Counted from the first letter of the stretch, positions 22,580 to 34,335 are shown. The stretch is DNA of 64,000 nucleotides from Platerodrilus igneus (GCA_036346225.1 JARFIW010001452.1:682001-746000), one strand, 5' to 3'. The notes: a model not told the origin generated them from the sequence alone. Program-made: numbers and translations.

Positions 22580-22900
22580 TATAACTTCCTAAGATCTATC
22601 TTGACGCAGCATCATCTTCAATAGACAAAATAGTAGGATTGCTTAATAGTTGCTTAGTCATGATTGATCTGAATAATTTTCAATTACGTATAATTCGAAA
22701 ATTGATCTTTCTGCAGCTACTATGGCAATGAGGAGTATGAAAAACAATGGTACTGTACTGGTAACTCCGCCAAAACTTGAACCAACTGTACTATATTTCA
22801 ATATCAGAAGTTTATATAATTCCCTATTTGTTTTATTTTGTATAATATCATATTTGGAAACAGACGGTAATTTTGTCAATTCAATAGGTAATTTGTAAGA
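22580..22900 (-). pseudogene. hAT-type transposase C-terminal (dimerisation) fragment
   Basis: The minus strand at 22879-22658 encodes 73 residues. Its end, IAIVAAERSIFELYVIENY followed by a short stretch to AILLFCL in a second frame, matches the hAT C-terminal dimerisation pattern (family: VASAERSFSKLKLIKNYLR ... LAILSIE). Only this end is visible. The catalytic domain upstream (to the right) was not found, so it is a truncated relic. Confidence 0.55.
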
Positions 22901-25900
22901 AATGCTTTTTGGAAAATTTTTATTAGTACTTTAATAACGCTATATATAATCATTTATTTTTCATTAAAGAAATTAGATTTTGAGGATATAATAATTTAAG
23001 TAAGTTATAACATTTTTTTACCAGAATTTGTAAGTACGTTTGCTGCAATTGGCGCGCTAGTCGATATTAATTACTATCCAAGCGTTTGCAGTATATTATC
23101 CAATTAGGAGTGGAGTATTATTTAAAATAAATATTAGAGGCGCATGCTTTATCGAATGGCTATTTGAACTCTATTCAATTGACAGCAACACGAGATTTCT
23201 TCACTAGCACGTCAAATCAGACGGTATTCGCTCTCGGGTTCCTGAACAAGTAAGATAGTTTTAAATAGAAGCAGAGTGTACGATTTGCGAATCGCCATTT
23301 TAGATTTGCATCTTAGATGAGAAGGTCCTATGTAAGCTCTGTTTTCTCTGTAACGGTCGTCGGGTAAAAGTATTAAACTCATTGCTTAATTTAATTTCTA
23401 TTGCAGCGTTTATCGATTTGTTTCTGCGATAGTTTTGAAAAGATTATAGTACCACGACGTCAGCTTCTCCTAGATAGAATGGGCGCTCTGATTTACGTCG
23501 TTTAATTTAATGGTTTGTGGATGGCAAGAAATAAATTCTATTAACAAGTTATCTTCAAAGAGGAGAGAAACGCTGTACAACAATTCAATTCCTTGGTAAT
23601 AGTGATTCCAGAAAATTCCCCTGAAGGAAATGTGCTTCTTTCTATTTGAAACGTATGGTTTCTTTGTGTTATCTAGTAAACTTTAAACATATGTTTGGCG
23701 ATTCAAGGTACACGATTAGCTGTATACTTCTGTTTTGCCACCTGCTCATTTTGAAGTTCGATAAAGTGTAATCCGAGTTTCCACAAACAGTATCAATGTT
23801 ATATTTCAAGTGGTGTTAGTAACCTAAACTGTTTGCATTCCACAGGCCAAGCAAATAATTACTACAAATTGTTATCTGAAACTTAAGTAGATTGTAAAGG
23901 GAATTCATATCTTTGGATATGATTTAGTATAGCTTTCTGACACATACATTTTAAGAAATTGTATAACTATGAGGTAACGTTTAACATATGGTCCTAAAAT
24001 TTGCAAACAGTAAATATTTTAACTTTAAGATATAAAATACTAGTACCTGTATTAACAAGGTTGTGAACCCAGATATACAGATCGGATACACAAGAACCCT
24101 GTAATTATGTTGTACAAACGTTACTGTTCTATATGAATTTAGTAAGGAAAGTTTTCTCCGCTATAATTAGATTTGCTGCTGCTTTCCTAACTTGGTTTTC
24201 AATGAATATTTGCTGTATATTTTGTAAATAAAAATTATTACACATAAAAAGGATACAGATGCATAAAATGATTAAGTTAAACTAAGTTTACTGTTTGATT
24301 TTGGACAAATGCGTTCAAATGTAGGTAAACATCATCAATAATACTAAATAGATGAGCTGTTAATGATGGTTTATTGCTAATTATTTCTGCAGTGTTTGGT
24401 ATCTAGTTCAGTCAATAATACTATTTGGTTTTTACATTAGTAAAGGTTTAAAACGACAAGCTTTTTTTGTGTTACAGTTATCCTAGAGTAGATTCAATAG
24501 TGTGGTTTGATAGCAAGTATATTTTTATTACAGGAAGCAACTTATATATGTTATTTCTTTTGCAATAACAACCAAAGAATTTTTCACTAGCTTTTATACG
24601 TTGCTTCGTTTGTAATAGCGAGGTAGTAAGGGCACGCATCTTATGCCCTTTCTTTATCCGAATAATATTGGTTTATTACAAGAGCTGCGCACTCCTTTTA
24701 GATAAATGTGTTTACACAGCGAATGCGATATTTTTCTCTGGGTGGTTCCAAGTTCTCACTTAGAGTACATCCCGTTTTTTATGCGCCGAGGACTTGATGG
24801 CATCCTCTTCAGTATTATTCTAATTTTCGTTTCTATAGAGTGTCGTAGGGGGTATAGCTTTTGAAGACCCATGACCATATCTCATTGCCATATCCACGAA
24901 TACACCCCTAGCTAGATCGAAAGACACCGTTTCTTTAACAACTTGTTTTAGGAAAGGGTTTTCTTAGTCACCCACCCACTTCAAGGTTAGATTCATAAAT
25001 ATGTTTTAAAGTTATTTACTTTTTGTAAACCATCAAACCTATTGTTTATAAAAACTTTAAAGAAAATATTAAACCGAAAGTACTTTTCATTACTTTCGAA
25101 ACCGTATTCCGTACTTGATTTGGTGTCGTTTGCTGGAGAGTAGAAACGATGGGCGTGACTTAAAAAATGACAAACCTTATTTAACCAAGATATTTGGCAA
25201 ATTTATCGAAAATGAATTGAAGTTACAAACTGATCAATTAAATTCAATCAAAACTAAAAAGATAACATTTGCATGTGTTGCAAACTGCAAAAGCAAGATA
25301 AAAATTTGGTTGCTTATTGTCGGCACTAACGGCTGTTTATACCCCAACTAAAGATTTGAGGACATTCTTCAGTTAGTTATCCCGATTGGATGTTGAAGCC
25401 ATCTGCAAGTACATTGACAAATTCAAATAAATCCATTCTAATACTGGAGCAATTGATTGAATTATTCACAAATGAGAAACTTAGAATAATGTTTCAGAAA
25501 AGATGTCAAAAAATGTTGTTAAAAAAAATTAATATCAATTGTACGCTGAAAAAAATGGTTTGATAATATTCAAGTAATATTTGTGTTGATTTAGGAAAAA
25601 GGAAGATTTATATAAAGTAATTTTATTCAATCCAAAATAAGTTGAAATAAGGGTTAAAATAAATCTACCACTTTTGCAAATAATCAATATCGATAAACTA
25701 AGATTGTCATTATAGACAGGTTTTATTATTTATTTGCAGCATTTTGACTAAATTTTGCTAAGAATAATTATATTTTAATCTATCGTAGACAATTCTTTTA
25801 TTTATATTAATAAAACGAAACGGTTCACTTTATGTGAGTGCAATACAAGATTAAATTAATCCAATATTAAATGAATTCACTCTTTAGTGCAAAAATCTAT

Positions 25901-26097
25901 TCGACCTTAAGTTAAACTAATCCAAAATCATAAATTTTATTTATATTTTGCTTAATTTATATAACTATTGAAATAGAGTTATCAAACATTGGTTAAGTGC
26001 AATCCAATCAATACTAAAATTTATCCAATCGCTAAACTATCATAATTCAAAACTTAATAACTTCAACTTTTTATAACTGAAATAATTAGATTGATAG
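22901..26097. other. Unexplained DNA, 3.2 kb
   Basis: No recognised gene. A plus-strand frame of 78 codons at 25115-25351 (MIWCRLLESRNDGRDLKN ...) has no domain I know. Around 23160-23350 the GC content rises slightly and there is a GTAAGA donor-like site after CTGAACAA, which could hint at an old exon or promoter. The evidence is too weak to call one. Confidence 0.35.
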
Positions 26098-26260
26098 AAT
26101 GTAAAAAGATAGATTTAAGAAAAGAACAAAGACGATTTATAAAAGAATTAGTGTATGGTAGTTTAGAACAATGAGACAATGTTAAAATGTAAAAAGAAAG
26201 ATTTAAGAAAAGAGCAACGACGATTTATAAAAGAATCAGTGTAAGGTAATCTAGAACAAA
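26098..26260 (+). repeat. Tandem duplication, two units of about 88 bp
   Basis: Both units contain GATTTAAGAAAAGA, then ACGATTTATAAAAGAAT and TAGAACAA. They start at 26098 and 26186 and differ at several positions by eye. Confidence 0.75.
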
Positions 26261-27852
26261 GAAAATTATTTATACAGAAGATAAAAGAAAATATATAATT
26301 TAAAAATTTGTATTTAGAATAAGAGGAAGTAGGCAGAAAATAGAAAAGGGTTAATAGTTAGCTAAGATGGGGTTACCATGGAATTATTATTATTATTTTG
26401 ACGAGAAAATTTGGTAACAGATTTTTCTGATAAATGAAGATGCATTGTATACAGAAATATTGTGAAGTTATCAGATATTGAAGTTAAAAATAAATAAATA
26501 ATACCAAAAATGACAACTGTCTCATTTATGAAAATGATCGAAATGTCAGATGTCTAATGAATATTAGGAGAGGAAATAATGTATATAATACACTGATTAA
26601 GAAATGACCAAACAAAACTATATAAAAAGAAAAATCAAGAGTCCATTACAAGCTGAACGTGTAAGAATATAATTGAAGCAGAGTAACAAAAACAATATTT
26701 AAAAATAATCAAGGCAAGTAATTTCATATTATAAATTTTAGGTTACATCAAAGACTTTTGTAATTTATATTTAAGAAAGGATAATTATTAGAAAATTTTC
26801 TTTGTTTAAAAAGCCAGAAAGAATGTCAACTAAATTCCGATGTATAAAAATTTAAATTTACATTTTCATCAAATATTTAGATCATAACCATTGTATTTTG
26901 TCAAGTGATACCTGTCAAAATTAAGTGACAGATAAGCAACACAAGTGGAAGTTTTAGTAAAATGATTTATTATTTCTCATACAAATTTTGAATTTTTCAG
27001 AAAAGAACAACCTAAAAATTAAGTTACAGAATCTATAATAACAAACTATGAGAAATAAAACATTCAGACACTGTGGTAAGGAATGTAAGAGATCCAACTG
27101 TAAGTAAACTTTTATTTCATTTGTATTGTAATAGTCAATTTTGTTATGCAATCATTGAAAATCATTAATCCGTATCACATAATATGGAAGCGCTCTACTT
27201 TCGGTACTAGGTGACTAAAGTTAACAATTTGAACCCTCCCTGAGACGATAGAGTTACTATTATATAATTTAGTTAATTAAAAATAGACTAAACAACATTA
27301 ATAACTACCAAAAAAATTTTATACACAACACTAGTTAAATAGTTACTAAATCATCTTTGTTTTGTGATATAATGTATCCAAGTGGGCCTTATACAATCAT
27401 ATCCTACTATATGTTAAAGTGAAGAAAATGTAGCGCATGTTCTAAGTGAACTTTATTTAATTTTTACTGCTTGTAATCAAATTTTTCCTTAGACCAAATA
27501 AATTTCTTCACTGTTATTTATCTTGGTTTGACAGTGTTAAGCATTAATGAAATACCGTTCAAAACTTATCTTAAAATTAATTTAATTATAGGTTGACTCG
27601 ATGTTATTGAACAAAATTGTGACAGAAACACTATCTTACTTGGACTATTCCTACCTGAAATTTCTTGTTAAATGCTTTCCTAGTTTTCCTATTTAGTAGA
27701 ACGTGGATTTAGTGCAATTGTAAACCTCATTACGACAAAAACACCGACGGGAAATCAGCGCACGTAGATATATATAGTTACTCTCAAACATGACTCTAAT
27801 GTAAATAATTTCGTCTCATACTATCAGATTCACTTACCTTATTGAAAAAAGG
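26261..27852. other. Unexplained AT-rich DNA
   Basis: No gene or repeat recognised up to the left TIR of the pogo-type element at 27855. The minus-strand frame at 27151-26954 is low-complexity (Tyr/Asn/Phe-rich) and probably chance. Confidence 0.4.
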
Positions 27853-27854
27853 TA

Positions 27855-27879
27855 CCGTTATGTGGGGCGGATTCCAACG
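27855..27879 (+). repeat. Left terminal inverted repeat of pogo-type element
   Basis: Sequence begins CCGTTATGTGGGGCGG after TA. The mismatches to the right end are scattered, as expected from ageing. Confidence 0.75.
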
Positions 27880-28262
27880 GGTTGGGTAAATTTGAATACG
27901 CCGCTGTTATTCTGCATTTATCTCAGACGAACTTGTATCGACGAGTTTAGCCTACCACCTGTGGATTGTGCTTATAGAACACAGTCAGATGAGTAGATTG
28001 TTGGTAACAGCACGCATATTTGCTGTTAGGTAAACATTTCGTGAATTTTATAATCGTATACTGTATTTCACCCATTTACGTAAGCGCTGAAAAGTAACTG
28101 TTGTACCTTCAATCTATCAAAGTAAGTTTTCTTGAAAACTTGTAATAATAGTCTTTTACATATCTTTAAGATGTATGGTAGATCTTACTAAATTATAGTA
28201 ATAAATGTAATTTTGAGAGGCACTTCTACAAAATATTCGTTTACAGCGGGGTGTGTTTGAAT

Positions 28263-29930
28263 ATGGTTAGAATGTATAAAAAGCGACTTGGAGCAACGCA
28301 CTATGGTAATAATTCAACATCATCGTTAGAAAAGACGTTGAAAGCCTTCAAGGATAAAAAGTTGACATACAGACGTGCTTCAGAGGTGTTCAACATTACT
28401 ATAGCAACCCTCTGCAATAAAATAAATAAAAATCATCCCTTACCTGCTGGAGGACCTACAGCATTAAACAAAAATGAGGAACTTAGTCTTTCAAAGCGAA
28501 TTCAAAAAGCTGCAGAGTGGAAACTTGCCTTTACTAGGTTTGATATCAGGTTGTTGGTCAAGCAGCTCGTAGATGTTGAAGCAAAAACAGTCAAATGCTT
28601 CAAAAATGACATGCCCGGCATAGACTGCTTCTATAATTTTTTTAAAAGGCACCCAATATTAACGGAACGTATATGTCAGAATATCAAGCGCTGTCGAGCT
28701 TATCCAAGCCTTGACATAATAAACGATTATTTTGATAATTTGTCAGTTTTCTTGAAAAATGTGCTACCGTGTAAAATTGTCAACTATGACGAAACGAAGC
28801 TGTGTGACTACCCCGGTAAAGCCAAAGTAGTTTCCAAAAGGCACGAAATATGTTAACAGAATACTGGATTATATAGCAAATCGAGTACATCGATATTGGT
28901 TGCCGTTACAGGAGCAGGTAAAGTGTTGCCACCATATATTGTTTATAGAGCACAACATCTTTATCCTACGTGGATGGAAAATTGTCCCGATGATGCGGTT
29001 TATAATCGTACAAGGAGTGGGTGGTTTGAAGCAACTGTAGACGAAGATTGTTTTAAGAAAGTAGCGCTGCCGTATTTTTAAAGATGCGAGGGTAAAAAAA
29101 TTTAATAGAAGATAATTTGTTCAGTCATCTTTCAATACGAGTTATACAGCTATGTGAAAAAAATGATATCGATTTTATCCTTCTACCACCAAACTCAACA
29201 CATCTTTTACAACCGTTGGATATTAGTTTTTGCGCTCCTTTTATGAAAATATGGAGAAAAATATTAACTGAATGGAAACAAAATAATAGGGGCGTCCTAC
29301 TAAAATCAGAATTTGTCACTGTACCAAAGAAGCTTCATCGTGATGTAGGTCCTAATACTACCATAAATATTCTTTCTGGTTTCAGAACTTGCGGGATAAT
29401 TCCTTGCGCCAGGAATAGCGTTTTAAAGAAGCTTCCAAAACTTAAAAACCAGCAAATCAAGAAACGAGGCAAAAGATTAACGCTACACCAGAAAAAAGAA
29501 TCACCGCACGTGACTTGAATCTACCGACAACCTCAAGGGAACAAAGTGTCTCTGAAAATGAGTTGGAAATTCTTGAATCTGAAATGGAGAACGAGGATGA
29601 CATCACAGAATTTAATTCGAATGACAACCATGATCCAAACAGTAGCTTTAAAAGTGTGGATGATAGTTTGGGTGCTAACGACTTTGTTTTAGTGAGTTTT
29701 AAATGCCCAAATAAAAAAGAAAGGTTTTTTTATTGGCAAAATCACAGAGGTGTTCGAGGCTCAGTCTGACCTCTTCTTGATCTTGGTTAACTTTTTAGAC
29801 AAAAAAAATTCGAAAAGGTCGACAATTACTTTTATTATCCAGACGTGAAAGATGAGTTCTTAATCAACCTAAGTGACAGTAATAAAACTGCTATCACCAC
29901 AAGACTTGAGAAGAAGCCGATGGTCATTTA
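28263..29930 (+). pseudogene. pogo-type (DDE_1) transposase, lightly damaged
   Basis: The first good start is ATG 28263. The N-terminal CENP-B/pogo-like helix-turn-helix region reads KTLKAFKDKKLTYRRASEVF. The DDE_1 catalytic triad is readable: VNYDET (Asp at 28788-28790), LIEDNLFSH (Asp at 29111-29113) and LLQPLD (Asp at 29219-29221), with 35 residues between the last two. LPPYIVYRA and DFILLPPNSTH are family hallmarks. The C-terminus (about 29515-29930) is acidic, then NDFVLVSF and a YFYYPDVKDEF block. Breaks are few: a local shift pair near 28846-28880 creating a stop, a shift in the A-run near 29095, one near 29490 and two near 29740-29820. This is the best preserved transposase in the window. 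Confidence 0.85.
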
Positions 29931-30395
29931 AAGATTTACCCAAAGAATGTGTCACAAATTAAGCTCTATTGTATTTTTATTCTTTATTCTTTTTGTTATC
30001 AAATAGATTTAAGTTTCTATACCTACCTAATTTTGTTCCTATTAATCCAAAAAGTTAAATATGTAAGAAAACAGATTTTGCTTTATATTAGACTGGTTTA
30101 TAACAAGATTTGTCATTTAATTCTGAATAAAAGATATTTATTTTTTAACGTATCTTGTTCAAATTGACACATATGGGGTTTTGAAATCACAATACCGTGC
30201 ATATTCAAGTGTCGTTCAAATTTACCCCACCTATCGGAGATTCGAACAATGTTTATTTATTTAAAAAAATTAATTATTATTTTTGATCAATGACGGGTCT
30301 ACATATGCCTTCACAAAGGTTTGATAAAGATATATTTAGATTTTGGTAATTTTTAATGTAAAGCACAAGTACAATGTTGAAAAACCACAAAAATA

Positions 30396-30420
30396 CGTTC
30401 GAATTCACCCCAGAGTACGG
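30396..30420 (-). repeat. Right terminal inverted repeat of pogo-type element
   Basis: Plus strand reads CGTTCGAATTCACCCCAGAG then TACGG, followed by TA. It pairs with the left TIR at 19 of 25 positions. Confidence 0.75.
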
Positions 30421-30422
30421 TA

Positions 30423-30632
30423 TGATGGTATTTTAAAACAAGAATTAAATGTTCAGTAAAAACTGTTTCAAGTGTTAAAATGTTTATTTGTATTTTATTT
30501 TTGTCACTGCATTATCATTTAGGATATCAAAGTTGAGTTTGTAATTTTTGTATTACACAATTATGAGTTATTTCACTCAGAAATCCATGGTCAAGTTTAT
30601 GTTATAAAAGGGATTATGGGCAAAGAAAACTT
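30423..30632. other. Flank of the pogo-type element
   Basis: About 200 bases of plain AT-rich sequence between the right TIR and the start of the shared repeat at 30633. Nothing else seen. Confidence 0.4.
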
Positions 30633-30812
30633 GGTAACCACTGATAAAAGTCAATAATTTGTCATTACCAATTCTCAATTAGCACATGAACAAGAATTGT
30701 ATTATACGGGTTAATGTTCCCATATAACTTAATCACCAATCATGCATTCCATATCTAATTTCTCCAGACCAATTAAGAATATGTGGATGTACAATTTACC
30801 TAATTTAAATTT
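30633..30812 (+). repeat. About 180-bp repeat, inverted copy at 42487-42669
   Basis: Blocks such as ACCACTGATAAAAGTCAATA, ATTCTCAATTA, ACAAGAATTGTATTATA and CCAATTAAGA appear in reverse complement in the same order at 42669-42487. The copies look about 85 percent alike by eye. Non-coding. Confidence 0.75.
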
Positions 30813-30839
30813 TCGTTTCAACGTATGAATTAAAAAAGT

Positions 30840-32870
30840 GGTTTGCATAAAAAAATTTATCAGAGCCATTTAAATATTTGATGGAATTGAATCTACCACC
30901 AGTAATTTAATTAACAGAAAATTATTCTAAATAGAATCAAGTTCAACAAAATAAATATTCTAATTAACTCCTTTTTGCAGCCTTAAAATCATGGAGTAGA
31001 TGCGTGTGGTGGAACGGTGGAAGAAGTCTTTTATGAATCTAAAACGACATACTTACAACACCGTACAACTTGGGTAACAAGCAACGTATTTTAGATTAAA
31101 TCAAGTTTCAGAGCACACTTTCTTCAACCTTAAAACATGAATCATATACGATCGAAATGATCTTTGCGTAAAATAATTATCAGGATTTATTAAACATGCT
31201 TTAGAATGGATATTTAACACAACAATGTAAGTAAATATTTTATACTGAAATAATGTTCGACTAGGCGCGTGTTTTAAAGTTTAATATTTTACATCTTTAA
31301 ATTTTGTAGATATGTGATGGAAATAATTTTTCACTCAAAAATTTATTGAAACTACCTTATATATTTGGTACGTATGTTTCTACCACAACAAATTCAATTA
31401 TCAGTTAATTATTCTCGACTGAAATTGAGTTCAACAAGACGTATGTATTTTTCAACGAACTTCGTTCGTTTATGAAATTTATTGTCTGTGTGTCTGTCTG
31501 TGTGTCCGAGGCCTTTTAAATGGTCGGACATCAATGTGTGATACATCAATCGATTCAGCTCGGTGTCCAGAGCTTAAGTTTTGATGTCAGTTAAAATCGG
31601 GCCACGGGGACGCCGAGCCCCCGGGAAAATCCACAGGGATAATTAAAATTTTAAATAAGTTTAAAATCAATATGCGACACATATTTGAACAATTTATGGC
31701 ATTTCATGCCAATTATTCCAATATTATAGACATTGTTTAAACTTAAATTTTGATTACCGAAAATAATTAGATTCATATAAAAAAAAAAATTCTTATCTTA
31801 TTGATGAGAACTAATATATAGCCTTTAAAATATTTATTCAATAAAATAAAATATATTAAAATGTCTCTTTTGTTGTTTATAAATTTTTGTATTTTATCTG
31901 AATACTTATAATTATTACAACATAATAATTTTAATTTCTTTAAATTGTTTTAAAGTAAGTCTACATTTGGAAGTTCGTTGCGACAATGCCTTGCATTTTC
32001 AACTTTTTTATATTAAATACTCAATACCAAGCGCTACACTATGGGAGTAGTTCTAGCATAAACAATATATCAAGTTTATTTATGTTAGTTTACGAGTATT
32101 TACAACCAATAATTCAATTAATTATTATTGATTGAAATCAAACGGAATGAAGCTCGTATTTAATCTTAAAATTAGGATAGATGTGACAGAACTAATCTTT
32201 GCAGAAAAATGTATCTTTCAAGATTTAGACTCTAACGTTCCGGGATGTAGTTTTTGCATAAAAATCAATTGAGACTTTTCATATAGTTGTTGCGCAGGTA
32301 TTTATAATCGGGAATTTAATTAACAAATGAACTAATTACAACTGTAATGAAATTCAATAACAGGTTTTAGTCTGGTATAGCTTACCTCTTTAAAATCATC
32401 GAGTACTTGTGGGGATGATGGAGGCAGTTTGTACACTAAAAATCGTCCGAACTTATTATATATGTTAACGCACCGATATTAAAAAGCGTAATATTCCGAC
32501 AATTATTTACAATATGGGAAAAATCCAGTTTAAATGAATTGTTGGCTGATGAAATGCCAACATTATATGATAAGAGTTTTAGCCTGGTTGCAAAAATAAC
32601 AAGTCTGTTTTAAAATTAATTAAACATTTTTTGTATTCAATACAAATATCAGTCCTTTAGCAATTTTTGTTTAATTGAAAGGATCTTATGAATTTAAAAC
32701 TCCAAGGATTCGTTAAAGACCAGTACTATGATTATAACCATTTCCAATTGATAGGTTCATTATATCGAAGATGATTTTTATTATTTTCAAAGTATGTGTA
32801 TTTCCTAGGTACCTGTAATTCAATTAAAAATAAATTATTCTAGATTGCAATCAAGTTAGTGACGATGATT
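30840..32870 (+). repeat. Array of degenerate dispersed repeats
   Basis: A recurring order, roughly a poly-AT lead, a CTACCAC-like step, AATTCAATTAA, ATTATTCTAGATTGAAATC, then AAGTTCAACAA, can be followed at about 30901-30960, 31381-31440, 32101-32155, 32301-32365 and 32811-32860. Secondary blocks (CTTTAAAATCAT[C/G]GAGTA and AATGATCTTTGCG/AACTAATCTTTGCA) recur between them. Spacing is irregular (about 490, 720, 200 and 510 bp), so the array is old and rearranged. It is non-coding and its nature is unknown. Confidence 0.5.
31481..31510 (+). repeat. TGTC/TGTG microsatellite
   Basis: A short run of TGTCTG and TGTG units beside an AACGAA-CTTCG-TTCGTT hairpin (31458-31474) and a GC-richer block up to about 31640. 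The combination looks like a fragment of an older repeat. Confidence 0.5.
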
Positions 32871-33325
32871 GATTTCATCTTCTAGTATGTAGAGGATCCA
32901 TCACGACGAGCTAAGTCGGTGTTATACGGGAAACTACTAAATTCAGTTTTACAAAAATTTGTACACGGGAGTTTTCCGAAAGGATCGTTCTAGCCAAAAT
33001 ATTTTAAATTTACTGCTACTTCCGATTATACTGGAAATATAGACCCCAACTTTGTTATTTTAAATAGATTGTCCGACTTTCGTTCATTTTTAGATCTCTA
33101 TGCTAAATTGCAACGCAACTTTATATTAGACATCATATGCATAAAGTGCGTCATTTTTTGAATTATTCTAGTTTTTTTCATTGTTTTTAGCTGATTGAAT
33201 CCTCCACACAAAAATTTACTTTTTCGGCATGCAAGCGTGTCAAGTCAAACATTTTCAAGATTTTCACAAATAAAACATGTACCTTTCCAAATCTTTGAAA
33301 ACGAAAAGACTATATAGGATGCTTG
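32871..33325. other. Unexplained AT-rich DNA
   Basis: About 450 bases with no gene or repeat seen, ending at the left copy of the SINE target-site duplication. Confidence 0.4.
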
Positions 33326-33662
33326 CTGTTTGGAAATTGGAGGCGTCGCCGTGGATCAATGTAGTAAGCGTAAGACTACGGATCCCAAGGTCCCGGGTTC
33401 AAATCCCGACACGGCCGACTGCTTGAAAAATGGCAGGTGAGCATTTTTCACAAATATTACGCCCTCGTTCGGATGAGAGGTTAAATGGAGGTCCCGTGTG
33501 TGAGTGTTGTCACGCACGTTAAAGATCCCTACCTTGCCTGGAACGGCAAGGGTTCGGCAAAATTCTAAATTTCCAGGCAACAAAAAAAAAACTCGCCTCC
33601 TGGCCAATGTAGTACCTACAGGTGGAGCATTGGAAATGTAAATGAACTGTTTGGAAATTGGA
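33326..33662 (+). repeat. tRNA-derived SINE, copy 5, with 16-bp duplication
   Basis: The SINE body is 33342-33646. It is flanked by perfect 16-bp repeats CTGTTTGGAAATTGGA (33326-33341 and 33647-33662), proof of insertion by target-primed retrotransposition. The head is tRNA-like: GCCGTG at the start pairs with CACGGC after the B box GGGTTCAAATCC, an A-box-like TGGATCAATG follows the first strand, and an anticodon-loop-like CTACGGA lies between. A roughly 230-bp tRNA-unrelated body ends GGAGCATTGGAAATGTAAAT, not poly(A). With the copy at 60.0 kb it is the best preserved member. Confidence 0.92.
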
Positions 33663-33948
33663 AACGAATTTCACTATCGCAAAGTTGTAAAATTTACTTT
33701 TTCAAATGTCAACTTCCACTTTTCTCTTCGCTATTGAGTTCTACACATGGAAGTAACAGGATTCTGAGATTACATCCCTATATCTAAAAAGAATGGCCTT
33801 TGGTAGAAATTTAAAAATTCCGAAATTAACGAGTTATAAAGAAATTTTTAAATTATTAGTTGGCTTTAGTGTGAAAGAACCAACAAGAAATGAAAGTTAA
33901 AGGTCTGTATATCAGGTTATATATTCCATCGAAAAGATCGAGCACCCA

Positions 33949-34335
33949 ACGGACGAGGGGTAGGTTTATATATTAAGGCAGGACTTTCTCTCAAAACAAT
34001 ACTGTCTGATAGTGATATTGAACCACTGTGGCTTTCTGTACAAATACATAAGCGCAAATTAGCTGTTAGTGTAATTTACAAACCCCCGAAATTATCATAT
34101 GTAGAATTTTTAGACTCTTTTAGCAACACGTTATCTTTTCTTCTGACTGAATTTGACGATCTGATTTGTGTTGGGGATATCAATATAAATCAATTAAACC
34201 TGCAAGACACCCGCTTTTATTTATTTTAATGATGTCTTGGAAAGTTTTAATTTATCTCAAATTATAAGCGAACCTACCCGAATCACCAAATCAATGGAAT
34301 CTTTAATTGAAGTAATCATTGTAAAAATAGTAACA
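33949..34335 (+). pseudogene. LINE endonuclease domain (C-terminal part)
   Basis: One frame gives RGVGLYIKAGLSLKTILS, VIYKPPKLSYVEFLDSF, LICVGDININ (the catalytic GD.N block) and SQIISEPTRITKS followed by LIEVIIV (the SLID region). This is the second half of an apurinic-type endonuclease as found at the start of LINE ORF2. Frame breaks occur around 34210-34230. It is cut off where the Penelope-like element starts. Confidence 0.75.

Larger units (their letters stand above)
27855..30420 (+). mobile_element. pogo-type DNA transposon with TIRs, 2.57 kb
   Basis: TIRs of 25 bp (27855-27879 and the complement of 30396-30420) match at 19 of 25 positions: CCGTTATGTGGGGCGG at the left and CCGTACTCTGGGGTGA at the right. 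Both are bounded by TA (27853-27854 and 30421-30422), the target of the Tc1/mariner/pogo superfamily. Inside are a transposase gene of the DDE_1 type and about 400-490 bp of subterminal sequence at each end with repeats of the TIR core. The size is normal for an autonomous pogo/Tigger-like element. The gene is broken, so it is probably immobile now. Confidence 0.8.

Noticed and set aside
25115..25351. 78-codon plus-strand frame
   Set aside because: No domain, no repeat context and no splice signals that would support a gene. Mentioned only in the surrounding gap entry.
31440..31640. TGTC-rich stretch plus GC-richer block, considered as a Helitron or satellite end
   Set aside because: No TC...CTRR termini with a 3' hairpin could be placed.
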